A DNA stretch of 64,000 nt, from NCBI RefSeq assembly GCF_001648555.1, contig NZ_LQXM01000021.1, positions 52,168-116,167 of the forward strand, read 5' to 3'. Origin of the DNA: Rossellomorea aquimaris TF-12 (GTDB lineage Bacteria > Bacillota > Bacilli > Bacillales > Bacillaceae_B). The notes beneath the pieces were generated by a model. It had not been told where the DNA came from and did not search any database. It saw only the letters and a program-made list of their open reading frames with translations. Position 1 is the first letter of the stretch, and the number at the start of each line of letters is the position of its first letter. Shown here in pieces: positions 39,377-48,988 of this stretch. The position numbers were made by a program, and so were the translations under genes.

Positions 39377-39661
39377 TGACTGTTTTCGTAAAGATTGTTG
39401 CTATTTTAGATGAGAAAGTGATGGTTGATTGCAGCGAAAATCAGCTTTCTAACCATTAGTTACTAAATATAGACTAATATAAATACCTTTCAAGTGAAGA
39501 AACCTGCATTTTTCAATTGTGGAGTGATCGATTTTATCTTGTATAGTAGAATTACTTTTGCTTTTTGTTTTTATTTAGCTCTGTCACTTTTATCCTTATA
39601 GATGGTGGACAGAATTTTCAAAAGACAGGTTATTGAACAACAATCTTTGCGGGAACAGCCA
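39377..39661. mobile_element. MITE-like element A (285 bp) upstream of aroC
   Basis: Ends TGACTGTTTTCGTAAAGATT and, inverted, TGGCTGTTCCCGCAAAGATT (both continuing GTTG) match at 20 of 24 positions. AACTAA flanks both sides (39371-39376 and 39662-39667), a possible target duplication. No reading frame of useful length lies inside. It fills most of the 495-nt gap between cheR and aroC. Related ends occur at 48.6 and 63.8 kb. Confidence 0.6.
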
Positions 39662-39669
39662 AACTAAAA

Positions 39670-39713
39670 AAACGATGGGTAGCAAAGTGTATTTGCGATT
39701 GACCCCCATCGTT
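39670..39713 (-). terminator. cheR: cheR terminator
   Basis: AAACGATGGG pairs with CCCATCGTTT and on the minus strand runs into TTTTTTTAG, 8 nt after the cheR stop. The loop is 24 nt. Confidence 0.75.
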
Positions 39714-39721
39714 TTTAGACA

Positions 39722-40525
<804 letters not shown>

Positions 40526-40590
40526 TTATATGTTTATATTGAATATATCGAACAAAGGCTGAAATTGTTAAATGAAAATTAGTTTATTAT

Positions 40591-40628
40591 ACAAAAAAGA
40601 CAAGTCGATTTTGTCGACTTGCCTTCTT
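40591..40628 (-). terminator. ndk: ndk terminator
   Basis: CAAGTCGA and TCGACTTG form an 8-bp stem with a 5-nt loop, followed by TCTTTTTTGT on the minus strand. Confidence 0.75.
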
Positions 40629-40648
40629 TTTCATATTATAAGGATGGA

Positions 40649-41095
40649 TTAGTAAATCCACTCATTCATTAATTTAGAATATTCAACAAGCTCTTCTTCT
40701 TTGAAGAATAAGCCAATTTCTCTAACAGCGCTTTCAGAAGAATCCGAACCGTGAATAATATTTTTCCCTACTGTTAAACCAAAGTCCCCACGGATTGTCC
40801 CAGTAGCAGCGTCCTTAGGATTTGTTGCTCCCATCATTCCACGTGCTGTTGAGATAACATTTTCACCTTGCCAAACCATTGCAAATACAGGACCAGAAGT
40901 AATAAAGTCAACTAGTTCTCCAAAGAATGGTCTCTCTTTGTGCTCACCATAATGCTCTTCTGCAAGCTCAGTAGAAATACTCATAAGCTTAGCTCCAACT
41001 AATTGAAAGCCCTTTTTTTCAAAACGTGATACAACATCACCGATTAACCCTCTTTGTACTCCGTCTGGCTTTACCATTAAAAAAGTCTTTTCCAT
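40649..41095 (-). CDS. ndk: Nucleoside diphosphate kinase
   Basis: A 148-residue enzyme balancing NTP and dNTP pools. The phospho-histidine is H115 in [25 protein letters not shown] and [18 protein letters not shown] are conserved. The start at 41095 has AGGAG 8 nt upstream; a GTG at 41104 overlaps it. It follows hepT by 103 bp, the order of B. subtilis. Confidence 0.95.
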   Translation of the reverse strand: MEKTFLMVKPDGVQRGLIGDVVSRFEKKGFQLVGAKLMSISTELAEEHYGEHKERPFFGELVDFITSGPVFAMVWQGENVISTARGMMGATNPKDAATGTIRGDFGLTVGKNIIHGSDSSESAVREIGLFFKEEELVEYSKLMNEWIY

Positions 41096-41198
41096 CTTCC
41101 CCACTCCTAATTATGTATGTATAGTCTGTCCGAGGACGTCCCACGAAAAATAGTAACACTGATTAGGGATTTTGGCAACGTTTCCATTTTAAATTTTC

Positions 41199-42161
41199 TT
41201 AATATTTTCTTTTTCCAATAAAGTTTGCAATATTCTTTAACGTTTTCTTCACACGGTTATAAGGAAGAGCATCCAAGTCTTTCAATGCCCGATCTAAATA
41301 AAGCTTACTAATACGGTGAGAACGTTCTATTGCATCTGAAGCAACAATAGCAGATATAATGGATTTCATTTCGTCTGAAGAAGTATGTTCTGTGACCCTT
41401 TCAATTTTCTTCTTTAATTCCGAATCCTCCATAGCATAAAGAATCGGAAGGGTTATGTTCCCTTGCCACAAGTCACTTCCAGCAGGCTTACCCAGCTCTT
41501 CTTCGCTTGCTGTGAGATCCAATATATCATCGGTAATCTGAAAGCTCATTCCAACATTATAGCCGAATCTAAATAATCGTTTATGTACTTCTTCAGTGGC
41601 CCCAGCAGCAATGGCACCAAGCTGACAGCTAACAGCAATAAGTAAAGCCGTTTTGCGCTTAATTCTTAACAGATAGTCACGTAAATTTTGATCAAAACGA
41701 TACTTATCTTTAATTTGTGCAATTTCACCCTTACAAACCTCTACAATCGTTTGGGACAAAATTTGATGGGCTTCAGGTGCTTTAACAATTGTCATATACT
41801 CAAGAGCTCTTGCAAATATATAATCACCTGTATACATAGCAATCCGGTTATCCCACTGGGCTTTAATTGTTGGTTTCCCTCTTCTTAACTCAGCATCATC
41901 AATTACATCATCATGAACAAGGGATGCCATATGAATGAGCTCGAGTGCAACAGCAACATTTTTCACACTATTGATATCATATTGTCCAAATTTTGCTGAA
42001 AGCAGGACAAACACAGGACGAATTCTTTTTCCCCCTGCTTGCAGAAGATGAAGGGACGCCTCTTGAAGAAGTTGGGATTCAGATTCGATTGCAACTTCCA
42101 GTTCCTTTTCAATTTCATCTATATCCGTCTTCAGAAACGAATACATTCTGTTTAGCTTCAT
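41199..42161 (-). CDS. hepT: Heptaprenyl diphosphate synthase component II
   Basis: A 320-residue trans-prenyltransferase subunit for the menaquinone-7 side chain. The two Asp-rich motifs are HDDVIDDAELRRGKP and ITDDILDLTAS. It works with HepS, encoded two genes upstream, with menG between them. It ends 24 bp after menG starts the same transcript. Confidence 0.94.
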   Translation of the reverse strand: MKLNRMYSFLKTDIDEIEKELEVAIESESQLLQEASLHLLQAGGKRIRPVFVLLSAKFGQYDINSVKNVAVALELIHMASLVHDDVIDDAELRRGKPTIKAQWDNRIAMYTGDYIFARALEYMTIVKAPEAHQILSQTIVEVCKGEIAQIKDKYRFDQNLRDYLLRIKRKTALLIAVSCQLGAIAAGATEEVHKRLFRFGYNVGMSFQITDDILDLTASEEELGKPAGSDLWQGNITLPILYAMEDSELKKKIERVTEHTSSDEMKSIISAIVASDAIERSHRISKLYLDRALKDLDALPYNRVKKTLKNIANFIGKRKY

Positions 42162-42185
42162 AGTTTTTCCACCTAGTTTACTAAT

Positions 42186-42902
42186 TTACGATTTACTTGC
42201 TTTTTTATAACCTGCATGCATGGCAGCGACCCCACCACTGTATGGTTTCACATGTATATCCTTGAAGCCTGCTTCTTCAAACATGTTGGCTAATTCTTTC
42301 ATACCTGGGAAGTCTCTTGCTGACTCTTGTAGCCAAGAATACTCTGAGAAGCTCTTAGCGAACACTCTTCCAAATATAGGCATAACAAAGCGGAAATACA
42401 TATAGTAAAGCTGTCTGAAACCAACCATTGTTGGCTGAGAAGTTTCAAGACAAACAGCCATACCGCCAGGTTTTAATACCCGGTTCATTTCTTTTAAGAC
42501 ATGCAGATAGTCCGGAACATTACGTAAACCGAATCCGATCGTTACATAATCAAACGTATTATCCTCAAAGGGTAACTCCATGGCATTCCCATGAATGAGC
42601 TCAATATTATTCAAGGGGGATTCTTTTACTTTCTCTTTTCCGATAGAAAGCATATTTTGGCTGAAATCCAAGCCAAACACTTTGCCAGTGTCCCCAACTT
42701 CCTCACCAATGGCCAGAGTCCAATCAGCAGTCCCACAACAAACATCTAATGCATCAGATCCTTGGCGGACATCCATATACTTCATTGTCTCTTTTCGCCA
42801 TTTCTTATGCTGTTGGAAGCTAATGACCGAGTTCATTTTATCATAATTAGAATATATTTTTTCAAAAACACCGTGTACTCTTTGTTCTTTTGACTCGTTC
42901 AT
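42186..42902 (-). CDS. menG: Demethylmenaquinone methyltransferase
   Basis: A 238-residue SAM methyltransferase for the last menaquinone step (menH/ubiE in other names). [15 protein letters not shown] is motif [29 protein letters not shown], here given in parts ([15 protein letters not shown] and GFGLRNVPD), is diagnostic. The start at 42902 follows AAGGG at 7 nt and lies 4 bp after hepS. Confidence 0.94.
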   Translation of the reverse strand: MNESKEQRVHGVFEKIYSNYDKMNSVISFQQHKKWRKETMKYMDVRQGSDALDVCCGTADWTLAIGEEVGDTGKVFGLDFSQNMLSIGKEKVKESPLNNIELIHGNAMELPFEDNTFDYVTIGFGLRNVPDYLHVLKEMNRVLKPGGMAVCLETSQPTMVGFRQLYYMYFRFVMPIFGRVFAKSFSEYSWLQESARDFPGMKELANMFEEAGFKDIHVKPYSGGVAAMHAGYKKASKS

Positions 42903-42906
42903 TCTT

Positions 42907-43743
42907 TTACCCTTCTTCCGCATATAGTTTCGTCAATGGTTGTAGATTAGCATATGGCAGTAACTCCACTATAAACTTTTTAAAATATGGTGAAAGTGGT
43001 TCTTTATTTTCCAAATGTGAATGGATGGTCTTTTTTGTTTTTTCAATTAACTCATCAATGGTCGTTTCTAAGAGTTGGTACTCCTCGTTCGTATTCGTTA
43101 AGGGGGTAGATTGACTCTTGGATGAATGCAGCATTAACGACGATAAAGCTTTTAAAAAGGTAGTATCTTGATTCCTTTGTAAGCCATCTCGCTCTTGAAC
43201 AAGCTTTTTATAAAGGAGTGCTTGCTCTACAACCTCAACCCAATTGTCCTCATGAAAAAAGGAAAAAAAGTTAGAGACGATTGCTGACTCTCTTGTTTTT
43301 AAACTAAACAATAATTCATCAAGATTCTTATATTCTTCTTTATATATAGATATTTTGCTTTCATTAATTTCTTTAATGGCTCTAGCCAGTGTAGAAATGA
43401 GGTCAACATCATCTGTATCTGCAAGAATTTTATAATAAAGACTACTAAAGTACACTCCGGCAAGAACAGTGAGTTGTCTTTCTTTTAATGAATCATGTTG
43501 AGATAGTGTAACCTTCTCATGGGTATCAAGGGCTATCTGCAATAACATAGCAGTAGAAATCCACTGTACAATTTCTTTATTGAAGGTCCGTCCCTCATTC
43601 ATAAATGGAAGGAGTAAAAAAAATATACGATCACGGTCGATGGTCGGTTGATCGATATACTCCTTTAAGTACGAGTGGTGTAGCTGCTCATCTATGTATT
43701 GATGAATGATATTCGCTTGATGGTTACAATCAATGAATTTCAT
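42907..43743 (-). CDS. hepS: Heptaprenyl diphosphate synthase component I
   Basis: A 278-residue, all-helical, poorly conserved small-subunit protein that sets product length with HepT. No Asp-rich prenyltransferase motif is present, as expected. Identification is largely by position ahead of menG-hepT and by the helical pattern. An extended -10 promoter lies about 55 bp upstream. Confidence 0.85.
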   Translation of the reverse strand: MKFIDCNHQANIIHQYIDEQLHHSYLKEYIDQPTIDRDRIFFLLLPFMNEGRTFNKEIVQWISTAMLLQIALDTHEKVTLSQHDSLKERQLTVLAGVYFSSLYYKILADTDDVDLISTLARAIKEINESKISIYKEEYKNLDELLFSLKTRESAIVSNFFSFFHEDNWVEVVEQALLYKKLVQERDGLQRNQDTTFLKALSSLMLHSSKSQSTPLTNTNEEYQLLETTIDELIEKTKKTIHSHLENKEPLSPYFKKFIVELLPYANLQPLTKLYAEEG

Positions 43744-43797
43744 ACCCTTTTATCCCCATTTCTACTATGTATCAGTCTAAAAATTTCAGCATTAGAT

Positions 43798-43806
43798 ATT
43801 ATACCA
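43798..43806 (-). promoter_or_regulatory. hepS: Extended -10 promoter of hepS-menG-hepT
   Basis: Minus strand TGGTATAAT, the same extended -10 sequence as before panBCD, about 55 bp upstream of hepS. No clear -35. Confidence 0.45.
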
Positions 43807-43946
43807 TAAAAAGTGCTTTTATAGGGAATCAGTCTTTCCCTGGGTCTTTACATCTTGTTCTGACGATATGGGAGGAACGACCATCTACGAAGATTGATTT
43901 AGAGGAGGTATTACCGGGTCTCTCTTGTCATCTGAATTGATAACAA

Positions 43947-43986
43947 AGGGGACGACTAGGAAGAATCATCTTCATTGTCTACCCCT
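43947..43986 (-). terminator. mtrB: Possible mtrB terminator hairpin
   Basis: On the minus strand AGGGGTAGAC pairs with GTCGTCCCCT (8 of 10) around an inner GAAG/CTTC hairpin. The following CTTTGTTATC is a poor U-tract, so it may be a weak terminator or another RNA structure. The rest of the 253-nt mtrB-hepS spacer shows only a small AGGGA/TCCCT hairpin near 43826-43844. Confidence 0.35.
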
Positions 43987-43996
43987 CATCCTGTAA

Positions 43997-44218
43997 TCAT
44001 TTCTTGTTTTCGCTTTCAACCTCACCGTAACTAGTCATGATTGTCGCTTTACCTCTTACTTTGATGGCAGAAGTATGATCAGTAAATTGCGCAATCATCA
44101 CTTCCCCTTTATCAAGCTTTTCAGAGTGATGGAATCGTGTGTCTGTACCTCTCGTTAATCCGATTACGTTCACACCATCTTCAGTCGCTTTTATGACCAC
44201 ATATTCATTTGAATTCAT
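43997..44218 (-). CDS. mtrB: Trp RNA-binding attenuation protein TRAP
   Basis: A 73-residue protein that forms an 11-mer ring, binds tryptophan, and captures GAG/UAG repeats in [22 protein letters not shown] and the [16 protein letters not shown] region are strongly conserved. It follows folE by 20 bp, the mtrAB operon of B. subtilis. It is retained although the trp operon is not in its usual place in this window. Confidence 0.95.
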   Translation of the reverse strand: MNSNEYVVIKATEDGVNVIGLTRGTDTRFHHSEKLDKGEVMIAQFTDHTSAIKVRGKATIMTSYGEVESENKK

Positions 44219-44238
44219 CTTCGATCACTCCTACTTTC

Positions 44239-44805
44239 TTAATTCTTTATGAAAGAAAGAACTTCGTTTCGAGCTTGAGAGTCCTCTTTAAATGTTCCTC
44301 TTACGGAAGTTGTTATCGTACTTGACCCTGGCTTCTTCACGCCTCTCATGGTCATGCACATATGTTCAGCTTCCACTACTACCATCACACCATAAGGTTC
44401 CAATGTCTCCATGATAGAATCAGCAACTGTTGAAGTAATTCTTTCTTGAAGCTGCGGTCTTTTCGCAACAGACTCTACTGCTCTTGCAAGTTTACTTAGA
44501 CCTGTAACCCTTCCGTTACGTGGAATATATGCTACGTGTGCCTTTCCGTAAAAAGGAACGAGATGATGCTCACACATGGAGTAAAAAGGAATATCCTTTA
44601 CAAGTACCAACTCTTCATGATCTTCACTAAATATAGTTTCAAAGTATTCTTTCGGATCATGATCCAACCCTGAAAATACCTCTGCATACATTTTCGCAAC
44701 TCGTTTTGGAGTATCTAATAAACCTTCTCTATTAGGATTTTCTCCAATTGCCTCTAAAATTAACCGAACTGCTTCCTCTAATTGGGCATGATTGACTTCT
44801 GCCAT
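44239..44805 (-). CDS. folE: GTP cyclohydrolase I
   Basis: A 188-residue enzyme for the first step of tetrahydrofolate synthesis (mtrA in B. subtilis). Zinc ligands C78, H81 ([17 protein letters not shown]) and C150 ([11 protein letters not shown]) are intact. SD AGGAGG precedes the ATG. It leads the folE-mtrB operon behind a strong promoter. Confidence 0.96.
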   Translation of the reverse strand: MAEVNHAQLEEAVRLILEAIGENPNREGLLDTPKRVAKMYAEVFSGLDHDPKEYFETIFSEDHEELVLVKDIPFYSMCEHHLVPFYGKAHVAYIPRNGRVTGLSKLARAVESVAKRPQLQERITSTVADSIMETLEPYGVMVVVEAEHMCMTMRGVKKPGSSTITTSVRGTFKEDSQARNEVLSFIKN

Positions 44806-44850
44806 TATGTTGTCCTCCTAAAATAACTTAAAGAAATAGTAACATTGTTA

Positions 44851-44879
44851 ATATTAGCATAAGCCTATAAAGTCATCAA
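44851..44879 (-). promoter_or_regulatory. folE: Sigma A promoter of folE-mtrB
   Basis: Minus strand TTGATG, 17-nt spacer ending in TGC, TAATAT: a -35 plus an extended -10, about 45 nt before folE. Confidence 0.65.
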
Positions 44880-44969
44880 AGACTAGTGCTTTAGAAGTTT
44901 AGAAAATATAAAGATCCGATAAAAATCACAAATTTTTTACATAAAATAAAGCTGGCTCAACCATACTAT

Positions 44970-45005
44970 AAAAAAGAAAAAAAGGCCGCATCTTCATGCG
45001 ACCTT
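44970..45005 (-). terminator. hbs: hbs terminator
   Basis: AAGGTCGCAT-GAAG-ATGCGGCCTT on the minus strand (one G:T pair, 4-nt loop) followed by a long U-rich run. It is 24 nt past the hbs stop. Confidence 0.9.
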
Positions 45006-45029
45006 TCTTACGCTCATCAAAGTATGTAA

Positions 45030-45302
45030 TTATTTTACAGCTTCTTTAAGCGCTTTACCTGGTTTGAAAGCAGGTACTTTGCTAGCTGAGATTTCGATTT
45101 CTTCTCCAGTTTGTGGGTTGCGACCTTTACGGGCTGCACGCTCACGTACTTCAAAGTTACCGAATCCAATTAATTGTACTTTATCACCGTTTGCAAGTGA
45201 GTTTTGAATTGTATCAAAAACAGCGTCAACCGCTTTTGTAGCGTCCTTCTTAGATAACTCAGCAGCTTCTGCAACAGCATTAATTAGTTCTGTCTTGTTC
45301 AT
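45030..45302 (-). CDS. hbs: DNA-binding protein HU
   Basis: A 90-residue histone-like protein that bends and compacts [15 protein letters not shown] and the arm region [20 protein letters not shown] are typical. The start at 45302 follows GGGAGGAGGTG; a longer frame to 45338 buries this SD. It is alone between two terminators, as expected of a highly expressed gene. Confidence 0.97.
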   Translation of the reverse strand: MNKTELINAVAEAAELSKKDATKAVDAVFDTIQNSLANGDKVQLIGFGNFEVRERAARKGRNPQTGEEIEISASKVPAFKPGKALKEAVK

Positions 45303-45807
45303 GCCATTCACCTCCTCCCAAGGAAATGTCTCAGTCATGATTCATTTACTTTATTATCATTAGTAAACAACTTTAGCGGATTCTATACATTATGTAAAGA
45401 AAAATCGCTTGAAAACGTTGTTGAATCAATAATCAACAACAATTCTGTTAAAAGATTATCACAATAGATTGTCCTTAGCAACAATTATTCAAGAAATAAT
45501 GGGAATCTTTTCTTATTTACGATAAAAATTGACTAAATTCACCTTATTTTCATGATTTTCACCTTAAATACAATCTATCACTTTATCACCGATCCTACAA
45601 AAAAAGCATCATTTTATTTAACAGTTACTCTACCTTACTTCCCAAACATACATTTCCCTAAACATTTTTTCTAGATAATATTTAAAGAAATCTCCAACAT
45701 TGAGTCAATTTAACGGCATCTTTACTATTACCCTGTATAGTAGAAATACTTTTTATGGGCCTCTGTAAATTAGAGTAGCTTGAGGATGCACCCTCTCAAA
45801 AGGGATG
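45303..45807. other. hbs: Upstream region of hbs (about 500 nt, no gene)
   Basis: No protein or RNA gene seen. A perfect 8-bp dyad GTTGTTGA-n8-TCAACAAC lies at 45417-45440, 115 bp upstream of hbs, a possible operator. TGTATAGTAGAAATACTTTT at 45734-45753 repeats 19 of 20 bases found inside element A (39540-39559). hbs promoters must lie here but no clear pair could be set. Confidence 0.4.
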
Positions 45808-45809
45808 GG

Positions 45810-45851
45810 AAACACAAAAAGACTCCCTGTGAGGAGAGTCTTTTTGTGTTT
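45810..45851. terminator. spoIVA: spoIVA terminator
   Basis: A perfect 16-bp stem AAACACAAAAAGACTC/GAGTCTTTTTGTGTTT with a 10-nt loop, 9 nt after the spoIVA stop. The A:T-rich base makes it usable in both directions. Confidence 0.8.
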
Positions 45852-45860
45852 CTTGTTATC

Positions 45861-47339
45861 TTATAAGATAATGGCGATTAATCCACCAGAACCTTCATTA
45901 ATGATTCTTTCTAACGTATCTTTCAACTTATATCTAGCATTCTCCGGCATTAATGATAACTTTGCCTGTATGCCTTCTCTAACAATTGAGCTTAAGCTTC
46001 GGCCGAATATATCTGAATTCCAAATGGATAGTGGGTCATCTTCGAAATCTTGCATTAAATAGCGAACCAGCTCTTCACTTTGTTTTTCAGTACCTATGAT
46101 CGGTTCAAATTTTGATTGTACATCTACCTTTATCATGTGAATAGAAGGAGCTACAGCTTTTAAACTGACCCCAAATCTTGCTCCTTGTCTTATGATTTCA
46201 GGTTCATCTAAGCTCATATCATTAAGTGACGGTGCGGCAATACCATAACCCGTTTGCTTAACCATTCTTAGAGCATCAGAGATTTGGTCATATTCAGCCT
46301 TGGCATGAGCAAAGTCTTGCATTAATTCTAATAAGTGATCTTTCCCACGAATTTCTACCCCTACAATCTCTTTTAATACTTCATCGTATAGTTCATCCGG
46401 AGCATATAAATCAATTTCTGCTATACCTTGCCCCATATCAATTCCTGCCAGTCCTGCCCTTTCGATGTGATCAAACTCACTAAAGTAATGTACAACTCGA
46501 TCGACATCTCTTAATCGTTTAATATCCTTTACTGTTTCCTTCACTGCTTCTTGATAATTTTGACGTAACCAATGCTCTTCTTTCAGCACCATAACCCAAC
46601 TAGGAAGGTTTACATTCACTTCCAGCACCGGGAATTCAAATAATGCTTCTCGAAGTACATTTAATACATCTGAATCTCTCATACTTTCAACACTCATAGC
46701 AAGAACAGGAATATCATATTTATCCTGGAGCTTCACTCTTAGGTCTTCCGTTTCAGGGGCATGGGGCCTAGCTGAGTTAATCACCATAATAAATGGTTTT
46801 CCTACTTCTTTTAACTCTTCAATTACACGTTCTTCTGCCTGAATATAGTCTCCTCTTCCGATTTCCCCAATAGAACCATCAGTGGTCACGACTACACCAA
46901 TCGTAGAGTGTTCCTGGATAACTTTTCGAGTACCAATTTCAGCTGCCTCGTGAAACGGTATAGGCTCTTCGTACCAAGGTGTATTAATCATTCTAGGACC
47001 ATTCTCATCCTCATATCCTTTAGCTCCTGGTACAGTATAACCTACACAGTCCACCAATCTCACATTAACCTCTAGGCCTTCATCTACATGAACTGAGATG
47101 GCTTGATTCGGTACAAACTTTGGTTCTGTTGTCATAATGGTTCTTCCAGCTGCACTCTGAGGAAGCTCATCCTGTGCTCTAGCTCTCTCTGACTCACTAG
47201 CAATATTAGGAAGGACTACTAATTCCATGAACTTTTTTATGAAAGTAGATTTCCCCGTTCGTACTGCTCCTACCACACCTAAATAGATATCTCCGCCAGT
47301 TCTTTCGGCAATGTCCTTAAATAGATCGACTCTTTCCAA
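45861..47339 (-). CDS. spoIVA: Stage IV sporulation protein A (coat morphogenetic ATPase)
   Basis: A 492-residue cytoskeletal ATPase that polymerises on the forespore to form the coat basement layer. Walker A GAVRTGKST (24-32, K30) and the C-terminal GGLIAIIL are conserved. The start is a TTG at 47339, 6-7 nt after GGGAGGG. It gives exactly the B. subtilis length and the N-terminus MERVDLFKDI; the ATG at 47354 is part of the SD. A possible sigma E promoter is AAATATA - 13 nt - AATACAC about 30-60 nt upstream (weak). Confidence 0.95.
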   Translation of the reverse strand: MERVDLFKDIAERTGGDIYLGVVGAVRTGKSTFIKKFMELVVLPNIASESERARAQDELPQSAAGRTIMTTEPKFVPNQAISVHVDEGLEVNVRLVDCVGYTVPGAKGYEDENGPRMINTPWYEEPIPFHEAAEIGTRKVIQEHSTIGVVVTTDGSIGEIGRGDYIQAEERVIEELKEVGKPFIMVINSARPHAPETEDLRVKLQDKYDIPVLAMSVESMRDSDVLNVLREALFEFPVLEVNVNLPSWVMVLKEEHWLRQNYQEAVKETVKDIKRLRDVDRVVHYFSEFDHIERAGLAGIDMGQGIAEIDLYAPDELYDEVLKEIVGVEIRGKDHLLELMQDFAHAKAEYDQISDALRMVKQTGYGIAAPSLNDMSLDEPEIIRQGARFGVSLKAVAPSIHMIKVDVQSKFEPIIGTEKQSEELVRYLMQDFEDDPLSIWNSDIFGRSLSSIVREGIQAKLSLMPENARYKLKDTLERIINEGSGGLIAIIL

Positions 47340-47545
47340 GAGATTCCCTCCCATCTTATATTCCAGGGATGTTTCATCCGTGTATTCTGTCTCACATTCT
47401 ATATTTATGATGTTGTCCTAATGACTTATGACTATTAATATGTTTTTTTTACCTCCTTATGATAAAAAAATGAAATTTATTATGTCTTAGCATTTATGAT
47501 CATTTGTATTAAAGTAAACCCTTTATAAAAAATGACATAAAAATA

Positions 47546-47587
47546 ATAACCCTTCCCCTACAATATATTTTGTAAGAAAAGGGTTAT
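47546..47587 (-). terminator. yphF: yphE-yphF terminator
   Basis: ATAACCCTT and AAGGGTTAT pair, with an inner ACAA/TTGT, directly after the yphF stop. The minus strand continues TATTTTTATG. Confidence 0.7.
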
Positions 47588-47589
47588 GC

Positions 47590-48300
47590 CTATTTTGTCA
47601 TAAAGACAGGTTCAGATTTTTCATTAATGGTATATGGTAAAGAATATGCTGGTACAAAAACAGAGTCTTTCGTGAGTAATCCCCTAATATCTTCGCCTGG
47701 TTCGGGCATATTTTCTGCTGTTTGAATTTTTTCATATAAGTCCATAGAGTAGTCAACAAAAATATCCCCGTTACCATTGATGACTAAGGGAAGATTTTTA
47801 TTAGAATAAGGGCTATTGACGTACACTTCTCCATCATATCCTAACTCCTTGTAATTCAGAGTATATACATTTTTAGATATTTCTTCTTTAAATGGAGGGT
47901 ATCCTTGTGCCTGTATTCTAATTCTTACTTCTCTTATCTTTTCAGCCATACGCAAATCGAAAATGTTTACTGTGGGGTTTTCCTCTACATCTGTTAGAAC
48001 GTATTGAAAGACACCACCGTTTTCAAATGCGTTTCCAGGAATTTCTGCCAGAAATTGAGGACTAAGCTTTCTGAAGTCTATGGGATACTTTTGATAGATA
48101 GGAGTGTCTTGATCTTTTGTTTTTATAGGAAGTAATCCATTATTGTTATTTTTGTACTGATCCACTGCTTCCTGAACAGTTTTCACCTGAGTATCGTAAG
48201 GAATTTGATTCTGATTTAGTTTTTGCTCAGGGTATAAGCATCCAGACAGTATCGTCATTGTTGAAATAAGAAGTATTGCCATTAATCCAAAGCGCTTCAA
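47590..48300 (-). CDS. yphF: Lipoprotein YphF
   Basis: A 236-residue predicted lipoprotein. Starting from the TTG at 48300 (AAAGGACG about 7 nt upstream) the N-terminus is MKRFGLMAILLISTMTILSGC, a standard signal with lipobox LSGC, then LYPE as in B. subtilis YphF. A frame open to 48357 would place the signal internally and overlap yphE. The function is unknown; it lies next to spoIVA, so a sporulation link is possible. Confidence 0.8.
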   Translation of the reverse strand: MKRFGLMAILLISTMTILSGCLYPEQKLNQNQIPYDTQVKTVQEAVDQYKNNNNGLLPIKTKDQDTPIYQKYPIDFRKLSPQFLAEIPGNAFENGGVFQYVLTDVEENPTVNIFDLRMAEKIREVRIRIQAQGYPPFKEEISKNVYTLNYKELGYDGEVYVNSPYSNKNLPLVINGNGDIFVDYSMDLYEKIQTAENMPEPGEDIRGLLTKDSVFVPAYSLPYTINEKSEPVFMTK

Positions 48301-48331
48301 TCTAAAACGTCCTTTCACTTGTAGAGCCTCT

Positions 48332-48529
48332 TTAATTGGTAGGCCCACTAAATACAATATAGATCATCATCAAACCACCGGCAATCATTAATATGTACGC
48401 CACGAAAGCAGTGATAAATCGTAAAAATTTTTGTTTGATTTTATATCGACTGAAATAAATGGTTAAAATCGCAAAGAACATGAACCCCATAGAACCAAAT
48501 GAGATCCACATTTTCATCATCGAATTCAA
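48332..48529 (-). CDS. yphE: YphE, DUF2768 small membrane protein
   Basis: A 65-residue protein with two membrane helices (about 8-26 and 38-60). It starts with TTG at 48529, 7 nt after GGAGGG; the first internal ATG is too far from the SD. Function unknown. It is followed by yphF on the same strand. Confidence 0.8.
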   Translation of the reverse strand: MNSMMKMWISFGSMGFMFFAILTIYFSRYKIKQKFLRFITAFVAYILMIAGGLMMIYIVFSGPTN

Positions 48530-48640
48530 GAAACATCCCTCCTGTTATCGAATGTATTATATCATAAGTTTTTTCTAAAAGAATAGGGAAGATTCTTTGT
48601 TCAATAAAATGTTATAAACTGCAAATAACAGCTACATAAA

Positions 48641-48812
48641 GGCACTATTCACAAAGGTTGTTGTCTTTTTAATAAGAGTTCAGTCAATGGCTTTGTCAAC
48701 AAGGTTTGCTTAAATGATGAAGCACACCGACGAGGATGCTCACCGCATTCCCTACTGCAAGCGAAGGTCAACTTCTCCTATACAAGGTAGCAACAAGCTT
48801 CAAGAAATGAAC
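48641..48812. mobile_element. MITE-like element B (172 bp) with 9-bp flanking repeat
   Basis: CTACATAAA occurs at 48632-48640 and again at 48813-48821, as expected of a target-site duplication. The ends GGCACTATTCACAAAGGTTG and, inverted, GTTCATTTCTTGAAGCTTG are related to each other and to the ends of elements A and C. An internal GGCTTTGTCAAC resembles GGCTCTGTCAAC of element C. No coding capacity. Confidence 0.5.
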
Positions 48813-48826
48813 CTACATAAAAGAAG

Positions 48827-48885
48827 AGCACTCACCTGTTTTAATACCAACTTTACAAGTTGGTTTTAAAACAGGTGAGATGCTC
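48827..48885 (-). terminator. Very long hairpin, possible gpsA terminator
   Basis: GAGCACTCACCTGTTTTAAT... pairs with ...TTAAAACAGGTGAGATGCTC over about 27 bp with a TAC loop, one bulge and one mismatch. The minus strand continues TTCTTTTATG. It is 104 nt after gpsA, farther than usual. Confidence 0.45.
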
Positions 48886-48900
48886 ATAAATGAGACCTAC

Positions 48901-48985
48901 CCATCTATAGGCAAAGCTGTATATATTCATCACAGTGTATGCAACAGAGCTGCTATCCGCATCCTCGAATGCCTATAATAGATGG
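48901..48985. repeat. 85-bp imperfect inverted repeat after gpsA
   Basis: CCATCTATAGGCA at the left pairs with TGCCTATAATAGATGG at the right (a 3-nt insertion), with an inner AGCTGT/ACAGAGCT match. It lies between the gpsA stop and the long hairpin. Origin and role unknown. Confidence 0.45.
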
Positions 48986-48988
48986 ATT

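Noticed and set aside
41105..41198. TRAP-binding GAG/UAG repeat run near the aro or men genes
   Set aside because: No run of closely spaced GAG/UAG triplets was found by eye in the leaders of this window.
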